A stretch of DNA of 64,000 nt from Solirubrobacter sp035555675 (GCA_035555675.1 DATMGH010000060.1:55354-119353); one strand, 5' to 3'; counted from the first letter of the stretch, positions 7,826 to 16,890 are shown. Numbers and translations are program-made. Notes: a model not told the origin generated them from the sequence alone.

Positions 7826-10402
7826 TTGCTCGCTCGCTGGCGAATCCCGTATCGGCGCGGTGTCTGGCTGACGTTTGCCGCCGGCGCCGCGTTCTCGCTC
7901 GCGCTGTTCGCGGCCGGGACCAGCATCGACGCGGGCCGCGACAACGTGCGCAACGACGCGGCGCGCGTGGCGGCGACGAACGCGCTGCGCACGCGCCTGG
8001 ACGTGCTCGACGGCCAGGCGCGCGACGTCGCCGGCCTGTTCGCCGCCAGCCGTGAGGTCGAGCCGGGCGAGTTCCAGGCGTTCGCGGAGCCGATGCTGCG
8101 GCGCTCGGACGCGAACGCGCTCTCGTTCCTGCTCGACGTGCCGGGCGCCGAGCGCGCGCGGCTCGAGCGCCAGATGGACATCACGTTCCGCGAGACCGCG
8201 CCGGACGACACGCTGCGCCGGGCGGAGCCGCGCCGCCGCTACCTGATCGTCGCGCTCTCGACGTTCGCGACCTCCGGCCTGAACCTGACCGGCCTCGACG
8301 TGCTCAGCGACGGCGTGCGCCGCACGGCCGTCGAGCGCGCCGAGCGCACGGGCGGCGTGGCCGTGGTCCCCTCGGCGACGCTGTTCCGCAGCGGCGAGCC
8401 CGGGATCCTGCTGTACGCGCCCGTGCCGGGCCGCCCCGGCCGGCCGAGCGGGATCGTCGCCGCCTCGATCAGCCACCGCGCGCTGTTCGCGACCGTGCGG
8501 CGCGGGCTGGCGCGCGGCGTCGGCGTCCGGCTGACCGCCGGCGGCGTCCAGCTCGGCACCGCGGGCGACGTGCCCGCGGGCGCCGCGTCCGCGCACGTCG
8601 ACTACGGCGGCGAGCGGTTCGCGGTCGCGGTCGCGACGCCGCGGGAGGGCAACCTGCGCTTCGGTCCGCTCGGCCTCGCGCTCGGCCTGCTGGTCACCGC
8701 GATCCTCGTGATCGGCGAGCACGCGCAGCGCACGCGCAAGCGCTTCAAGCTCGGCGAGGCGCGCTTCGCGGACGCGTTCGAGGGCTCGCCGGTCGGCTCC
8801 GGGCTGGCGTCGCTGGACGGCCGCTTCGGGAAGGTCAACGCCGCGCTGTGCGCCATCACCGGCTCCACGCCCGAGCAGCTGTGCGCGGGCGACGCGGCCG
8901 ATCTCGTGCATCCGAGCGATCGCGATCACGCGCTGCGGCTGATGGCCCGCGCGGTCGCGGAGCCGGGCATCGCGCACGGCGCGGAGGTTCGCGTGCTGAC
9001 ATCCGAGGGCGCGGCGCGCTGGACCCAGCTGCACTTCACGCGGCTGCCCGAGGAGGACGGCGGCGCGGTGCTGCTGACGCAGGTGATCGACGTCTCCGAG
9101 CGGCGCGGGCTGGAGGTCGAGCTGCGCCACCAGGCCGAGCACGACGCACTCACCGACCTGCTCAACCGGCGCGGCTTCCAGCGCCGGCTGGGGGCGCTGC
9201 TCGAACGCGCGCCGGGCGCCCACGCGGGCGCGGTGATGCTGATCGACCTCGACCACTTCAAGACCGTCAACGACACGCTCGGCCACCACGTCGGCGACCA
9301 GGTCATCCGCGCCGCCGGCAGCGCGCTGCGCGCGTCGCTGCGCACGGACGACATCGTGGCCCGCATCGGCGGGGACGAGTTCGCGGTGCTGCTCCCCGGC
9401 GCCGACCGCGAGCGCGCGCAGGCGACCGCTGAGCGGCTCGTGCAGGCGATCGGCGACGCCCGCGCGGACGAGGCCAGCGACGCGTACGGGATCAGCGCGA
9501 GCGTCGGCGTGGCGATGCTCGACGGCGCCTTCGCGACCGCGGACGAGGCGCTGATGGCCGCCGACCTCGCGATGTACGACGCCAAGCACGCCGGCCGGCG
9601 GCGGACCGCGTTCTACGCGGACCGCTCGACGTCGACCACGCAGGCGCGGCTGCACTGGGTCGACCGCATCCGCACCGCGCTGTCGGAGGACCGGCTGGCG
9701 CTGGTCGCGCAGCCGATCCTCGACCTGCGCAGCGGCCGCGTCGCCAACCACGAGGTGCTGCTGCGCATGCTCGACGCCGACGGCGGGTTCGTCTCCCCCG
9801 GCGAGTTCCTGCCGATCGCCGAGCAGTTCGGGCTGATGACCGACCTCGACCGCTGGGTCGTCACGCACGCGATCGCCGCGCTGGCCGAGAACCCGGACCG
9901 CGAGCTCGTGTTCGAGATCAACCTGTCCGGCAGCTCGCTCGGCTCACCGGAGGTGCTGCGGACGATCCGCGAGGCGCTCGCCGCCGGCGACGTCGCGCCC
10001 GGGCGCGTGATCTTCGAGATCACCGAGACCGCGGCGGTCACGAACCTGCAGGACGCGCACGCGTTCGCGCAGGAGCTGGCCGCGCTCGGCTGCCGGTTCG
10101 CGCTCGACGACTTCGGCGTCGGCTTCGGCTCCTTCGCGTACGTCAAGCACCTGCCGTTCGACTTCCTCAAGATCGACGGCGAGTTCGTGCGCCACAGCGC
10201 GACCAGCCGCGCCGACCGCGTGATCCTCGAGAGCCTGATCCACGCCGCCCGCGGCCTCGGCAAGCTGACGATCGCCGAGTACGTCGAGGACGCCGGGACC
10301 GTCGAGCTGCTGCGCGAGCTCGGAGTCGACATGGTCCAGGGCTTCCACGTGGGCCGCCCTGAACCGCTCGACCGCGTGATCGCGGCCGCGCCCGTGGCCT
10401 GA
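7826..10402 (+). CDS. CHASE-PAS-GGDEF-EAL cyclic-di-GMP turnover protein
   Basis: 858 aa from TTG 7826. Transmembrane segment at ~13-32, extracytoplasmic CHASE-like sensor ~33-275, second transmembrane segment ~281-297, PAS ~312-425, GGDEF ~430-590, EAL ~605-850. The diguanylate cyclase site GGDEF is intact (515-519), and an RxxD inhibitory site (RTDD, 506-509) lies five residues before it. The EAL domain has EVLLR at 643-647 (first Glu kept), EINLSGSSL, DDFGVGFGSF (761-770) and KIDGEFVR, so phosphodiesterase activity is plausible. The protein probably makes or breaks c-di-GMP in response to an external ligand. The other c-di-GMP-type protein in the window is the HD-GYP protein at 45142. Confidence 0.92.
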   Translation: MLARWRIPYRRGVWLTFAAGAAFSLALFAAGTSIDAGRDNVRNDAARVAATNALRTRLDVLDGQARDVAGLFAASREVEPGEFQAFAEPMLRRSDANALSFLLDVPGAERARLERQMDITFRETAPDDTLRRAEPRRRYLIVALSTFATSGLNLTGLDVLSDGVRRTAVERAERTGGVAVVPSATLFRSGEPGILLYAPVPGRPGRPSGIVAASISHRALFATVRRGLARGVGVRLTAGGVQLGTAGDVPAGAASAHVDYGGERFAVAVATPREGNLRFGPLGLALGLLVTAILVIGEHAQRTRKRFKLGEARFADAFEGSPVGSGLASLDGRFGKVNAALCAITGSTPEQLCAGDAADLVHPSDRDHALRLMARAVAEPGIAHGAEVRVLTSEGAARWTQLHFTRLPEEDGGAVLLTQVIDVSERRGLEVELRHQAEHDALTDLLNRRGFQRRLGALLERAPGAHAGAVMLIDLDHFKTVNDTLGHHVGDQVIRAAGSALRASLRTDDIVARIGGDEFAVLLPGADRERAQATAERLVQAIGDARADEASDAYGISASVGVAMLDGAFATADEALMAADLAMYDAKHAGRRRTAFYADRSTSTTQARLHWVDRIRTALSEDRLALVAQPILDLRSGRVANHEVLLRMLDADGGFVSPGEFLPIAEQFGLMTDLDRWVVTHAIAALAENPDRELVFEINLSGSSLGSPEVLRTIREALAAGDVAPGRVIFEITETAAVTNLQDAHAFAQELAALGCRFALDDFGVGFGSFAYVKHLPFDFLKIDGEFVRHSATSRADRVILESLIHAARGLGKLTIAEYVEDAGTVELLRELGVDMVQGFHVGRPEPLDRVIAAAPVA

Positions 10403-10412
10403 CCGTCAGGCC
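10396..10412. terminator. Bidirectional hairpin carrying both convergent stop codons
   Basis: Perfect 7-bp inverted repeat GGCCTGA/TCAGGCC around a 3-nt loop. The left arm ends with the TGA of the GGDEF-EAL gene and the right arm begins with the complement of the TGA of the aldehyde dehydrogenase gene. No T-tract follows, as is common in high-GC genomes. Confidence 0.5.
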
Positions 10413-11794
10413 GCGGGGCCGACCGTGATCATGTGCGTCGTGGTGTAGAGCTCACGCGCCGCCTTGCCCTGCTCGCGCGGGCCGAAGGAGGAGTGCTTCT
10501 CGCCGCCGAACGGCGCGTGGAAGTCGACGCCGGACGTCGGCATGTTCACCCGGATCATCCCGGTCTCGAGCCCGTCGACGACGGTCAGCGCCGCGTCCAG
10601 GTCGCGCGTGAAGACCGACGTGACGAGCCCGAACGACACGCCGTTGGAGATCTCGACCGCCTGCTCGGCGGTCTGCGCGCCGAGGACCGTGACGATCGGC
10701 CCGAAGACCTCCTCCTGGGCCAGCCGGGCGTCCGGGCCCTGGCCGGCGACGACGGTCGGCGTGAAGAACAGGCCGGGACCTTCGAGCGCGCGCCCGCCGG
10801 TGACCACGCGGCCGCCGTCGCTGGGCGCGCCGTCCGCGGCCTGGATCAGCTCGGCGCGCGCCGGCGAATTGATGACGGGGCCGACGACGGTCGCCGCGTC
10901 GGCGGGGTCGCCGGTCGGCAGCGCTTCGACCGCCGCGGCCAGCGCGTCCGTGAACGGCGCCGGGTCGCCGAGCACGATCACGCGCCCGGTCGCCGTGCAC
11001 TTCTGCCCGGCGTAGCCCATCGCGGCGCCAGCGATCACCTTCGCCGCGCCCTCGAGGTCCGCGTCCGGAAGCACGATCGACGCGTTCAGCCCGCCCATCT
11101 CGGCCTGGCTGGGAATCCCGCGCGCGGTCGCGGCGGCGGCGACGCCGAGGCCGACGCCGGTCGAGCCGGTGAACGAGACGACGTCGGCGAAGTCGACGAT
11201 GGCGGCGCCCGCGGCGCCCGGACCGGTGACGACGTTGAACACGCCCGGCGGCAGGTGGCGGTTGAGGATCTCCTCCAGCAGCAGCGCGCAGGCGATCGCG
11301 TCCGACGCCGGCTTGAGCACGACCGCGTTGCCGTACGCGAGCGCGGGCGCGGCCTTCCAGAGCGGGATCGCGAACGGGAAGTTCCAGGGCGTGATCAGCC
11401 CGGCGACGCCGCGCGGGCGGCGGCGGCTGAACAGCAGCGCGCGCGGGTCCGCGGGCGGGGCGGACGGGTAGGTGTCGCCGTCGGGATCCAGCGCCGCCTG
11501 CGCCTGGTAGCGCAGGATCCGCACGGACCGGCCGTGCTCGCCGACCGCCTCGGTCAGCGGCTTGCCGACTTCGCGCACCATCAGGCTCACGACCTCGTCG
11601 GCGGCCGCGTCCAGGCTCGCGGCGGCGGCGGACAGGGCGTCGGCGCGCGCGAGCGCGCTGCGCGCCCACTCGCGCTGGGCGGCGCGGGCGCGGTCGAAGG
11701 CCGCGGCGACCGCTTCGCGATCCGCGGCGGGGGCGGACACCACGACGTCCGCCTGGTCCTGGGGTGAACGGCTCTCGATCGTCTCGGTGCTCAT
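10406..11794 (-). CDS. NAD(P)-dependent aldehyde dehydrogenase
   Basis: 462 aa from ATG 11794 (a GTG one codon earlier is possible). Aldehyde dehydrogenase superfamily landmarks are all present: LITPWNFPFAIPLWK with N138, VVLKPASDA, SFTGSTGVG, general base E232 in QAEMGGLNASIV, catalytic C266 in YAGQKCTATGRV, and EEVFGPIVTVL. The EMGGLNAS version of the Glu motif and the ~460-residue length resemble alpha-ketoglutarate semialdehyde and vanillin-type dehydrogenases. The exact substrate is uncertain and the flanking genes are unrelated. It is divergent from uppP. Confidence 0.9.
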   Translation of the reverse strand: MSTETIESRSPQDQADVVVSAPAADREAVAAAFDRARAAQREWARSALARADALSAAAASLDAAADEVVSLMVREVGKPLTEAVGEHGRSVRILRYQAQAALDPDGDTYPSAPPADPRALLFSRRRPRGVAGLITPWNFPFAIPLWKAAPALAYGNAVVLKPASDAIACALLLEEILNRHLPPGVFNVVTGPGAAGAAIVDFADVVSFTGSTGVGLGVAAAATARGIPSQAEMGGLNASIVLPDADLEGAAKVIAGAAMGYAGQKCTATGRVIVLGDPAPFTDALAAAVEALPTGDPADAATVVGPVINSPARAELIQAADGAPSDGGRVVTGGRALEGPGLFFTPTVVAGQGPDARLAQEEVFGPIVTVLGAQTAEQAVEISNGVSFGLVTSVFTRDLDAALTVVDGLETGMIRVNMPTSGVDFHAPFGGEKHSSFGPREQGKAARELYTTTHMITVGPAA

Positions 11795-11803
11795 CACCTG
11801 CGG

Positions 11804-11809
11804 ACGCTA
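11804..11809 (-). promoter_or_regulatory. Candidate -10 box (TAGCGT) for aldehyde dehydrogenase
   Basis: On the minus strand TAGCGT lies 9 nt before the ATG at 11794, with no convincing Shine-Dalgarno sequence between. It fits the leaderless pattern seen at other genes in the window. Confidence 0.35.
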
Positions 11810-11854
11810 GCGCTTCGTCCAGGGCGGTACGGCTGTCGTTTGTCTGAAGATTGC

Positions 11855-11860
11855 TAGCCT
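11855..11860 (+). promoter_or_regulatory. Candidate -10 box (TAGCCT) for uppP
   Basis: TAGCCT is separated from the ATG at 11871 by 10 nt of GC-rich sequence without a Shine-Dalgarno sequence, suggesting a nearly leaderless mRNA. Confidence 0.4.
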
Positions 11861-11870
11861 GCGGCCGCCG

Positions 11871-12686
11871 ATGGACGCCTTTCAAGCGATCGTCCTCGGC
11901 ATCGTGCAGGGGCTGACCGAGTTCCTGCCGGTCTCGAGCACCGCGCACCTGCGGATCGTGCCGGCCTTCCTGGGCTGGGAGGATCCCGGCGCCGCGTTCA
12001 CCGCGGTCGTCCAGCTCGGAACGATGGCCGCCGTGCTGCTGTACTTCCGCGCCGACCTGTGGCGGATCTTCACCACGTGGCTGCGCAGCCTACGCGACCA
12101 CTCGCTGCGGGCGAGCCACGACGCCCGGATGGGCTGGTACATCCTGCTCGGCACGATCCCGATCGGGATCTTCGGGTTCATCTTCCGCGACCAGATCGAG
12201 AGCGGCGCGCGCTCGCTGTACCTGATCGGCACGACGCTGATCGTGCTCGGCCTGCTGCTGCTGGCCGCCGACCGGGCCGCCACGCGCGATCGCGGGATCG
12301 AGGAGCTCGACGGGCGCGACGCGACGCTGATCGGCTTCGCGCAGGCCCTGGCGCTGATCCCGGGCGTCTCGCGCTCGGGCGCGACGCTGACCGCCGGCCT
12401 GTTCCGGGGCTTCGACCGCGCGTCCGCGGCGCGCTACTCGTTCCTGCTCTCGGTGCCCGCCGTCGTGCTGTCCGGCCTATTCGAGGCGCGCAAGATCGGC
12501 GGCGAGGGCTCCGTCGGCGCCGTGCCGACGCTGCTGGCCACGCTGCTGGCGTTCGTGGTCGGCTACGCGTCGATCGCCTGGATGCTGCGCTGGCTGACAT
12601 CACACTCGACCGCGGTGTTCGTGGTCTACCGCGTCGCGCTCGGCGCGCTCGTGCTGGTGCTCACCGCCGCGGGCGCCATCTCGTAG
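11871..12686 (+). CDS. uppP: Undecaprenyl-diphosphatase (BacA/UppP)
   Basis: 271 aa, normal for the family. It dephosphorylates undecaprenyl pyrophosphate in the membrane to recycle the lipid carrier for peptidoglycan, and overexpression gives bacitracin resistance in other bacteria. Both signature loops are intact: GLTEFLPVSSTAHL (14-27) with the active-site Glu and Ser residues, and PGVSRSGATLTAGL (164-177) with the essential Arg. About eight hydrophobic segments span the length. The stop codon lies inside the candidate -10 box of the downstream nicotinate phosphoribosyltransferase gene. Confidence 0.96.
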   Translation: MDAFQAIVLGIVQGLTEFLPVSSTAHLRIVPAFLGWEDPGAAFTAVVQLGTMAAVLLYFRADLWRIFTTWLRSLRDHSLRASHDARMGWYILLGTIPIGIFGFIFRDQIESGARSLYLIGTTLIVLGLLLLAADRAATRDRGIEELDGRDATLIGFAQALALIPGVSRSGATLTAGLFRGFDRASAARYSFLLSVPAVVLSGLFEARKIGGEGSVGAVPTLLATLLAFVVGYASIAWMLRWLTSHSTAVFVVYRVALGALVLVLTAAGAIS

Positions 12687-12689
12687 TCT
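12684..12689 (+). promoter_or_regulatory. Candidate -10 box (TAGTCT) for nicotinate phosphoribosyltransferase
   Basis: TAGTCT overlaps the uppP stop codon (TAG 12684-12686) and lies 11 nt before the ATG at 12701. The intervening T-rich stretch has no Shine-Dalgarno sequence. Confidence 0.35.
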
Positions 12690-12700
12690 TTTTTGGTCAC

Positions 12701-13792
12701 ATGACCACTCGCGAGCGCGTCCGGCTGCCGCCGTCGGTGTTCCGCCTGCCGGTGGAGAAGCTCCGCGAGGGCTACTACTCCGACGCGTACTTCAACCTCA
12801 CCAAGCAGCTGCTGGAGGCCGACGGCCACCACCCGCGCGTGCTGATGCAGGTGTTCCAGCGCCAGCGGTCGATCCTCGGCGGGGTCGACGAGGCGGTCGC
12901 GATCCTCAAGCAGTGCACGGGACGCTACGAGGGCGACGTGTGGGTCAACGGGTTCCCGGAGCTCGACGTGCGCGCGCTGCACGAGGGCGACGAGATCTCC
13001 CCGTGGGAGACCGTGCTGACGATCGAGGGCGACTACGCCGACTTCGCGCACCTGGAGACCGTCTACCTGGGCGTGATGGCGCGCCGGACGCTGATCATGC
13101 GCAACGTGCGCGAGGTCGTCGAGGCCGCGCGCGGCAAGCCGATCCTGTACTTCCCGGCCCGCCACGACCACTGGCTCGTGCAGACCGGCGACGGCTGGTC
13201 AGCGCACATCGGCGGGACGATCGGCGTCTCGACCGACGCGCAGGCGTCCTGGTGGGGCGGGCGCGGCGTGGGCACGGTCCCGCACGCGCTGATCGCGGCC
13301 TACGGCGGGGACACGGTGCTGGCGGCGCGCAAGTTCGCCCACCGCTTCGCCCGCGACATGAACGTGACCGTGCTGGTCGACTTCGAGAACGACTCCGTGC
13401 GCACCGCGCTGGAGGTCGCCGAGGCGCTGGGCGAGGACCTGTGGGGCGTGCGGCTGGACACCAGCGACAAGCTCGCCGACGAGTCGCTGCGGCGCCGGTA
13501 CGGGGACGCCGCGCCGACCGGCGTGGCCGCCGAGCTGGTCGAGCTGACCCGCTCCGAGCTCGACCGCCACGGCTTCCGCGACGTCCGCATCGTCGCCTCC
13601 GGCGGGTTCACCGCCGAGCGCATCCACGCGTTCGAGGACGCCGGCGTGCCGGTCGACTCCTACGGCGTCGGCTCGTCGCTGATCCGCGGCTCCAACGACT
13701 TCACCGCCGACGTCGTCCAGGTCGACGGGCGGCCGTGCGCGAAGGTCGGGCGCGAGTACCGCCCGAACCCGCGCCTGGAGCCCGTGCGCTGA
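12701..13792 (+). CDS. pncB: Nicotinate phosphoribosyltransferase
   Basis: 363 aa from ATG 12701. It converts nicotinate and PRPP to nicotinate mononucleotide in NAD salvage. Visible family features: YYSDAYFNLTKQLLE near the N-terminus, DVWVNGFPELDVRALHEGDEISPWETVLTIEG, HLETVYLGVMARRT, GWSAHIGGTIGVSTDAQ, ARKFAHRF, and the C-terminal phosphate-binding segment VRIVASGGFTAERI with SYGVGSSLI. The compact length matches the shorter actinobacterial type. A nicotinamidase gene that would supply its substrate is encoded 2 kb away on the other strand (15545-16084). Confidence 0.9.
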   Translation: MTTRERVRLPPSVFRLPVEKLREGYYSDAYFNLTKQLLEADGHHPRVLMQVFQRQRSILGGVDEAVAILKQCTGRYEGDVWVNGFPELDVRALHEGDEISPWETVLTIEGDYADFAHLETVYLGVMARRTLIMRNVREVVEAARGKPILYFPARHDHWLVQTGDGWSAHIGGTIGVSTDAQASWWGGRGVGTVPHALIAAYGGDTVLAARKFAHRFARDMNVTVLVDFENDSVRTALEVAEALGEDLWGVRLDTSDKLADESLRRRYGDAAPTGVAAELVELTRSELDRHGFRDVRIVASGGFTAERIHAFEDAGVPVDSYGVGSSLIRGSNDFTADVVQVDGRPCAKVGREYRPNPRLEPVR

Positions 13793-13800
13793 GCCGGATG

Positions 13801-13806
13801 TAGCAT
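13801..13806 (+). promoter_or_regulatory. Candidate -10 box (TAGCAT) for ltrA-like gene
   Basis: TAGCAT ends 7 nt before ATG 13814, ideal spacing for transcription to start on the initiation codon. No Shine-Dalgarno sequence is present. Confidence 0.5.
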
Positions 13807-13813
13807 CGCGGAC

Positions 13814-14947
13814 ATGCGGGTCGCGGTCTCCCGAGCGCCCGGCGCCGAGCGCGTCGTCACGCCGCTGGAGCTGTTCTTCGACCTGGTCTACGTCTTCGCG
13901 ATCTCGCAGCTCTCGCACCACCTGCTCGAGCACGTGGACGCGCGCGCCGCGCTGGAGACCGCGGTGCTCACGCTCGCGGTCATCTACGCCTGGTACATGA
14001 CCGCGTTCGCGGCCAACTGGCTCGACGCCGACCGGTCGCCCGTGCGCGGCCTGCTGATCGGGCTGATGTTCGCCAGCCTGCTGATGTCGGTCGCGATCCC
14101 GGACGCGTTCGGCGACCGGGCGTGGCTGTTCGTGGCCGGCTTCCTCGCGCTGCAGCTCGGGCGCTCGGCGTTCCTGATCGCGGCGCTGCGCGGGCGGCCG
14201 CTGAGCGGGCACTTCGTCAACGACCTGGTGTGGGAGCTCGGCGCGGGTGTGCTCTGGGTGGCCGGCGCGTTCGCGGACCCGCACATCCGGCTGGTGCTGT
14301 GGACCGGCGCGGTCGTGGTCGGCTACACGGGCGCGACCACCCTGCACTGGCTGCCCGGGCGCGGCCGCCGGGTGGACCTCGACCACACGGAGATCGCCGG
14401 CGAGCACCTGCTCGAACGCTTCCGGCTGTTCTTCATCATCGCGCTCGGGGAGACCGTGCTGACCGCGGGCGACGCGTTCATCGACGCGCCGTTCGCGCTC
14501 GAGCGGCTGCTCGCGCTGGCGCTCTCGTTCACCGGCACCGTCGCGCTCTGGTGGTGCTACTTCCAGCGCGCCGAGGGGGTGGGCGTGGAGCTGGTCGACC
14601 GCTCCGGGGACGCCGGCGCGCCGGCACTGCTGGGCGCGGTCACGCTGACGCTGATCGTGGCGGCGCTGATCGGGATCGCCGTCGGCGACGAGCTCGCGAT
14701 CGCCCACCCGGGCGAGCACGCGACGCTCGGCTTCACGTTGCTCGCGTTCGGCGGCCCCGCGCTGTTCCTGCTCGCCCAGCTCGGCTTCATGCGCGCCGCG
14801 CTCGGGCACGCGCTGCGCTCGCGCGTGCTCGGCCTGGCCGCGCTGGCGCTGCTCGCGCTCGCCACGTCCCCGCTGCCGATGCTCGCGGGGATCGCCGCCG
14901 CGGCCGCGGTGCTGGTGGCGGTCGGCGCCGCCGACACGCTCAGGTGA
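13814..14947 (+). CDS. Low temperature requirement protein A (LtrA) family membrane protein
   Basis: 377 aa, about ten hydrophobic segments. It begins with the LtrA signature VTPLELFFDLVYVFAISQLSHHL, followed by AWYMTAFAANWLD. A later conserved block, ERFRLFFIIALGETVLTAG, carries the family ALGE motif. LtrA was named for a Listeria cold-growth mutant; its biochemical role is unknown. It is probably monocistronic and leaderless (see the -10 at 13801). Its last 8 bp overlap the end of the convergent pcm-like gene. Confidence 0.88.
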   Translation: MRVAVSRAPGAERVVTPLELFFDLVYVFAISQLSHHLLEHVDARAALETAVLTLAVIYAWYMTAFAANWLDADRSPVRGLLIGLMFASLLMSVAIPDAFGDRAWLFVAGFLALQLGRSAFLIAALRGRPLSGHFVNDLVWELGAGVLWVAGAFADPHIRLVLWTGAVVVGYTGATTLHWLPGRGRRVDLDHTEIAGEHLLERFRLFFIIALGETVLTAGDAFIDAPFALERLLALALSFTGTVALWWCYFQRAEGVGVELVDRSGDAGAPALLGAVTLTLIVAALIGIAVGDELAIAHPGEHATLGFTLLAFGGPALFLLAQLGFMRAALGHALRSRVLGLAALALLALATSPLPMLAGIAAAAAVLVAVGAADTLR

Positions 14948-15548
14948 TCAGCGGCACGAAGCGCACGCGCTCGAGCCCGGTGCGCTCGAAGCCGCGCGCC
15001 GTGCGGTGCACGACCCAGAGGCGCTGGTCGCCGGTCTGGACCGGCGCGACGAGCCGCCCGCCGATCGCCAGCTGATCGAGCAGCGCCTGCGGGATCTCGT
15101 CGAACGCGGCCGCCGCGACGTTGATCGCGTCGAACGGCGCGGTCTCCGGCAGCCCGCGCGCGCCGTCGCCGACGATCAGCGTGACGTTGTAGATCTCGGC
15201 CGCCTCGAGGTTGTGCTGCGCCTGCTCGGACAGCGCGGGGTGACGTTCGATCGACCACACGTGCGACCCGAGGTGGGCGAGCAGCGCCGCGTGGTAGCCG
15301 GAGCCGGTGCCGACGTCCAGGATCCGCTCGTCGCCGCGCAGCTGGAGCAGCTCGCACATGCGCGCGACCACCAGCGGCTGAGAGATCGTCTGGCCGGCGC
15401 CGATCGGCAGCGGCACGTTGTCCCACGCCTGCCCGGCCAGCGCGCGCGGGACGAACACGTCGCGCGGGACCGAGCGCAGCGCTTCCAGCACGCGCTCGTC
15501 GGCCACGTGCGCGCGCAGGCTCTCCAGTAACTCGTCGGGTCCGCTCAA
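14940..15548 (-). CDS. pcm: Protein-L-isoaspartate O-methyltransferase
   Basis: 202 aa from TTG 15548, which overlaps the nicotinamidase stop (TTGA). The methyltransferase uses S-adenosylmethionine to repair isoaspartyl residues in aged proteins. Diagnostic segments: VPRDVFVPRALAGQAWDNVPLPIGAGQTISQP (substrate-binding region with the conserved GQTISQP), SAM motif I ILDVGTGSGYHAALLAHLG, then VWSIERHP, VGDGARGLPE and APFDAINVAAAAFDEIP. It is the last gene of an overlapping four-gene operon (18011 to 14940). Confidence 0.93.
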   Translation of the reverse strand: MSGPDELLESLRAHVADERVLEALRSVPRDVFVPRALAGQAWDNVPLPIGAGQTISQPLVVARMCELLQLRGDERILDVGTGSGYHAALLAHLGSHVWSIERHPALSEQAQHNLEAAEIYNVTLIVGDGARGLPETAPFDAINVAAAAFDEIPQALLDQLAIGGRLVAPVQTGDQRLWVVHRTARGFERTGLERVRFVPLIT

Positions 15549-16084
15549 ACGATCACGGCCCCGGCCGCGCGCACCTCGTCCAGCGCGCGCTCGGCGTCGC
15601 CGGGGCGTACCTCGACGCCGCGCACGGCGCCGCGGTCGACGGTCACGCCGAACCCGGAGCGCAGGGCGTCCAGCGCCGTGTTCTTGACGCAGTAGTCGGT
15701 GGCGAGGCCGACCACGGTCACGTCCGTGATCGCGCGCTCGCGCAGCAGCGCGTCCAGGTCGGTGCCGGCGAAGCCGCTGTAGCCGTCGGTATCGACCGCC
15801 TGGCCCTTGTCGACGATCACGTCGACGTGCGTGCGGTCGAGCGCCGGGTGCAGCTCCGCGCCCGGCGTCCCCGCGACGCAGTGGACCGGCCACGGCCCGC
15901 CCTGGGCCGCGAACGACGAGTGGTCGGGAGGATGCCAGTCGCGGGTCGCGACCACGAGGTCGTAGTCGCCGGACGCGGCGAGCGCGTTCAGCCGGGGGGC
16001 GATCGCGTCGCCCTCCGGCACCGCGAGCGCGCCGCCCGGCGTGAAGTCGTTTTGGAAGTCGACGATGATCAGTGCCCTTGCCAC
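15545..16084 (-). CDS. pncA: Nicotinamidase (PncA)
   Basis: 179 aa from GTG 16084, chosen because ARALIIVDFQNDF is the canonical N-terminus; it overlaps the HIBADH-like gene by 16 bp. The isochorismatase-fold amidase hydrolyses nicotinamide to nicotinate and ammonia. The catalytic triad is complete: Asp in VDFQNDFTPGG, Lys in VIVDKGQ, Cys in LATDYCVKNTALDA. Metal/substrate segments TRDWHPPDHSSF and GPWPVHCVAGTPGAELHP are intact. Together with the nicotinate phosphoribosyltransferase at 12701 it gives a complete two-step salvage route to NaMN. Confidence 0.95.
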   Translation of the reverse strand: MARALIIVDFQNDFTPGGALAVPEGDAIAPRLNALAASGDYDLVVATRDWHPPDHSSFAAQGGPWPVHCVAGTPGAELHPALDRTHVDVIVDKGQAVDTDGYSGFAGTDLDALLRERAITDVTVVGLATDYCVKNTALDALRSGFGVTVDRGAVRGVEVRPGDAERALDEVRAAGAVIV

Positions 16085-16890
16085 GAGGCCAGGAACGTAG
16101 CCGACATGTCCTGTTCGCCGTGGCCCGCCTCGACCGCCTTGTCCATCTGCTCCCGGATCAGCCGCGGCAGCGGGAGGTCGATTCCGGCGGCCTCCGCCGC
16201 CTCGATCATCAGCCCGGCGTCCTTGGCCGCGAGCGCGAGCGGGAAGCTCGGCTCGAACGCGCGGTCGATCATCGCCTCGCCCTTCAGGCGCGCGTACGGC
16301 GCGAACATCGGGCCGCCGTCGATCATGTCCAGGAACGCGCGCGGGTCGACGCCGAGCGCCTCCGCCAGCGCGATCGTCTCCGCCAGGCCCTCCACCAGCG
16401 CCAGCACCCAGGCGTTGCCGACCAGCTTCATGCGCGTCGCGGCGCCGGGCTCGTCGCCGAGGTCGATCACCTTGGCGGCGACGGCGTCGAACACGGCGGT
16501 CAGCCGCTCGCGCCCCGGGCCGGACGCGAGCACGGTCAGCGCGCCCTGCTCGGCGGGCGCGCGCGTGCCCATCACGGGCCCGTCGACGAACCGCCCGCCC
16601 AGGCGCTCGATCCACTCCAGCCCGATCGTGCTCGCCTGCCACCAGACCGCGCCGTCGGGGACGGTCACGCCGTCCAGGACGCGGGCCACGGTCGGGCCGT
16701 CGGCGAGCATCGTGACCACGACGTCCGCTCCGGCGACCGCGTCCGCGGGCGTGTCGGCGACGGTCGCGCCGAGCCCTTCGGCCTTGGCCCGCGTGCGGTT
16801 CCAGGCCTGCACGTCGAACCCGGCGCGCGCCAGGTTGCGCGCCATCGGCGCGCCCATGATGCCCGTGCCGAGGAAGCCGATCCGGGTCAG
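16069..16890 (-). CDS. 3-hydroxyisobutyrate dehydrogenase-family NAD(P)-dependent oxidoreductase
   Basis: 273 aa. The family always starts with the Rossmann glycine loop, here TRIGFLGTGIMGAPMARNLARAGF. The only codon that keeps it and lacks an implausible extension is CTG 16890, which overlaps the upstream stop (CTGA). No ATG, GTG or TTG is available close by in frame. Other family features: the substrate segment DGPVMGTRAPAEQGALTVLASG, the catalytic lysine helix MKLVGNAWVLALVEGLAE, and LAAKDAGLMIEAA. It reduces or oxidises a beta-hydroxyacid; substrate unknown. It lies within the overlapping operon with pncA and pcm. Confidence 0.88.
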   Translation of the reverse strand: MTRIGFLGTGIMGAPMARNLARAGFDVQAWNRTRAKAEGLGATVADTPADAVAGADVVVTMLADGPTVARVLDGVTVPDGAVWWQASTIGLEWIERLGGRFVDGPVMGTRAPAEQGALTVLASGPGRERLTAVFDAVAAKVIDLGDEPGAATRMKLVGNAWVLALVEGLAETIALAEALGVDPRAFLDMIDGGPMFAPYARLKGEAMIDRAFEPSFPLALAAKDAGLMIEAAEAAGIDLPLPRLIREQMDKAVEAGHGEQDMSATFLASWQGH

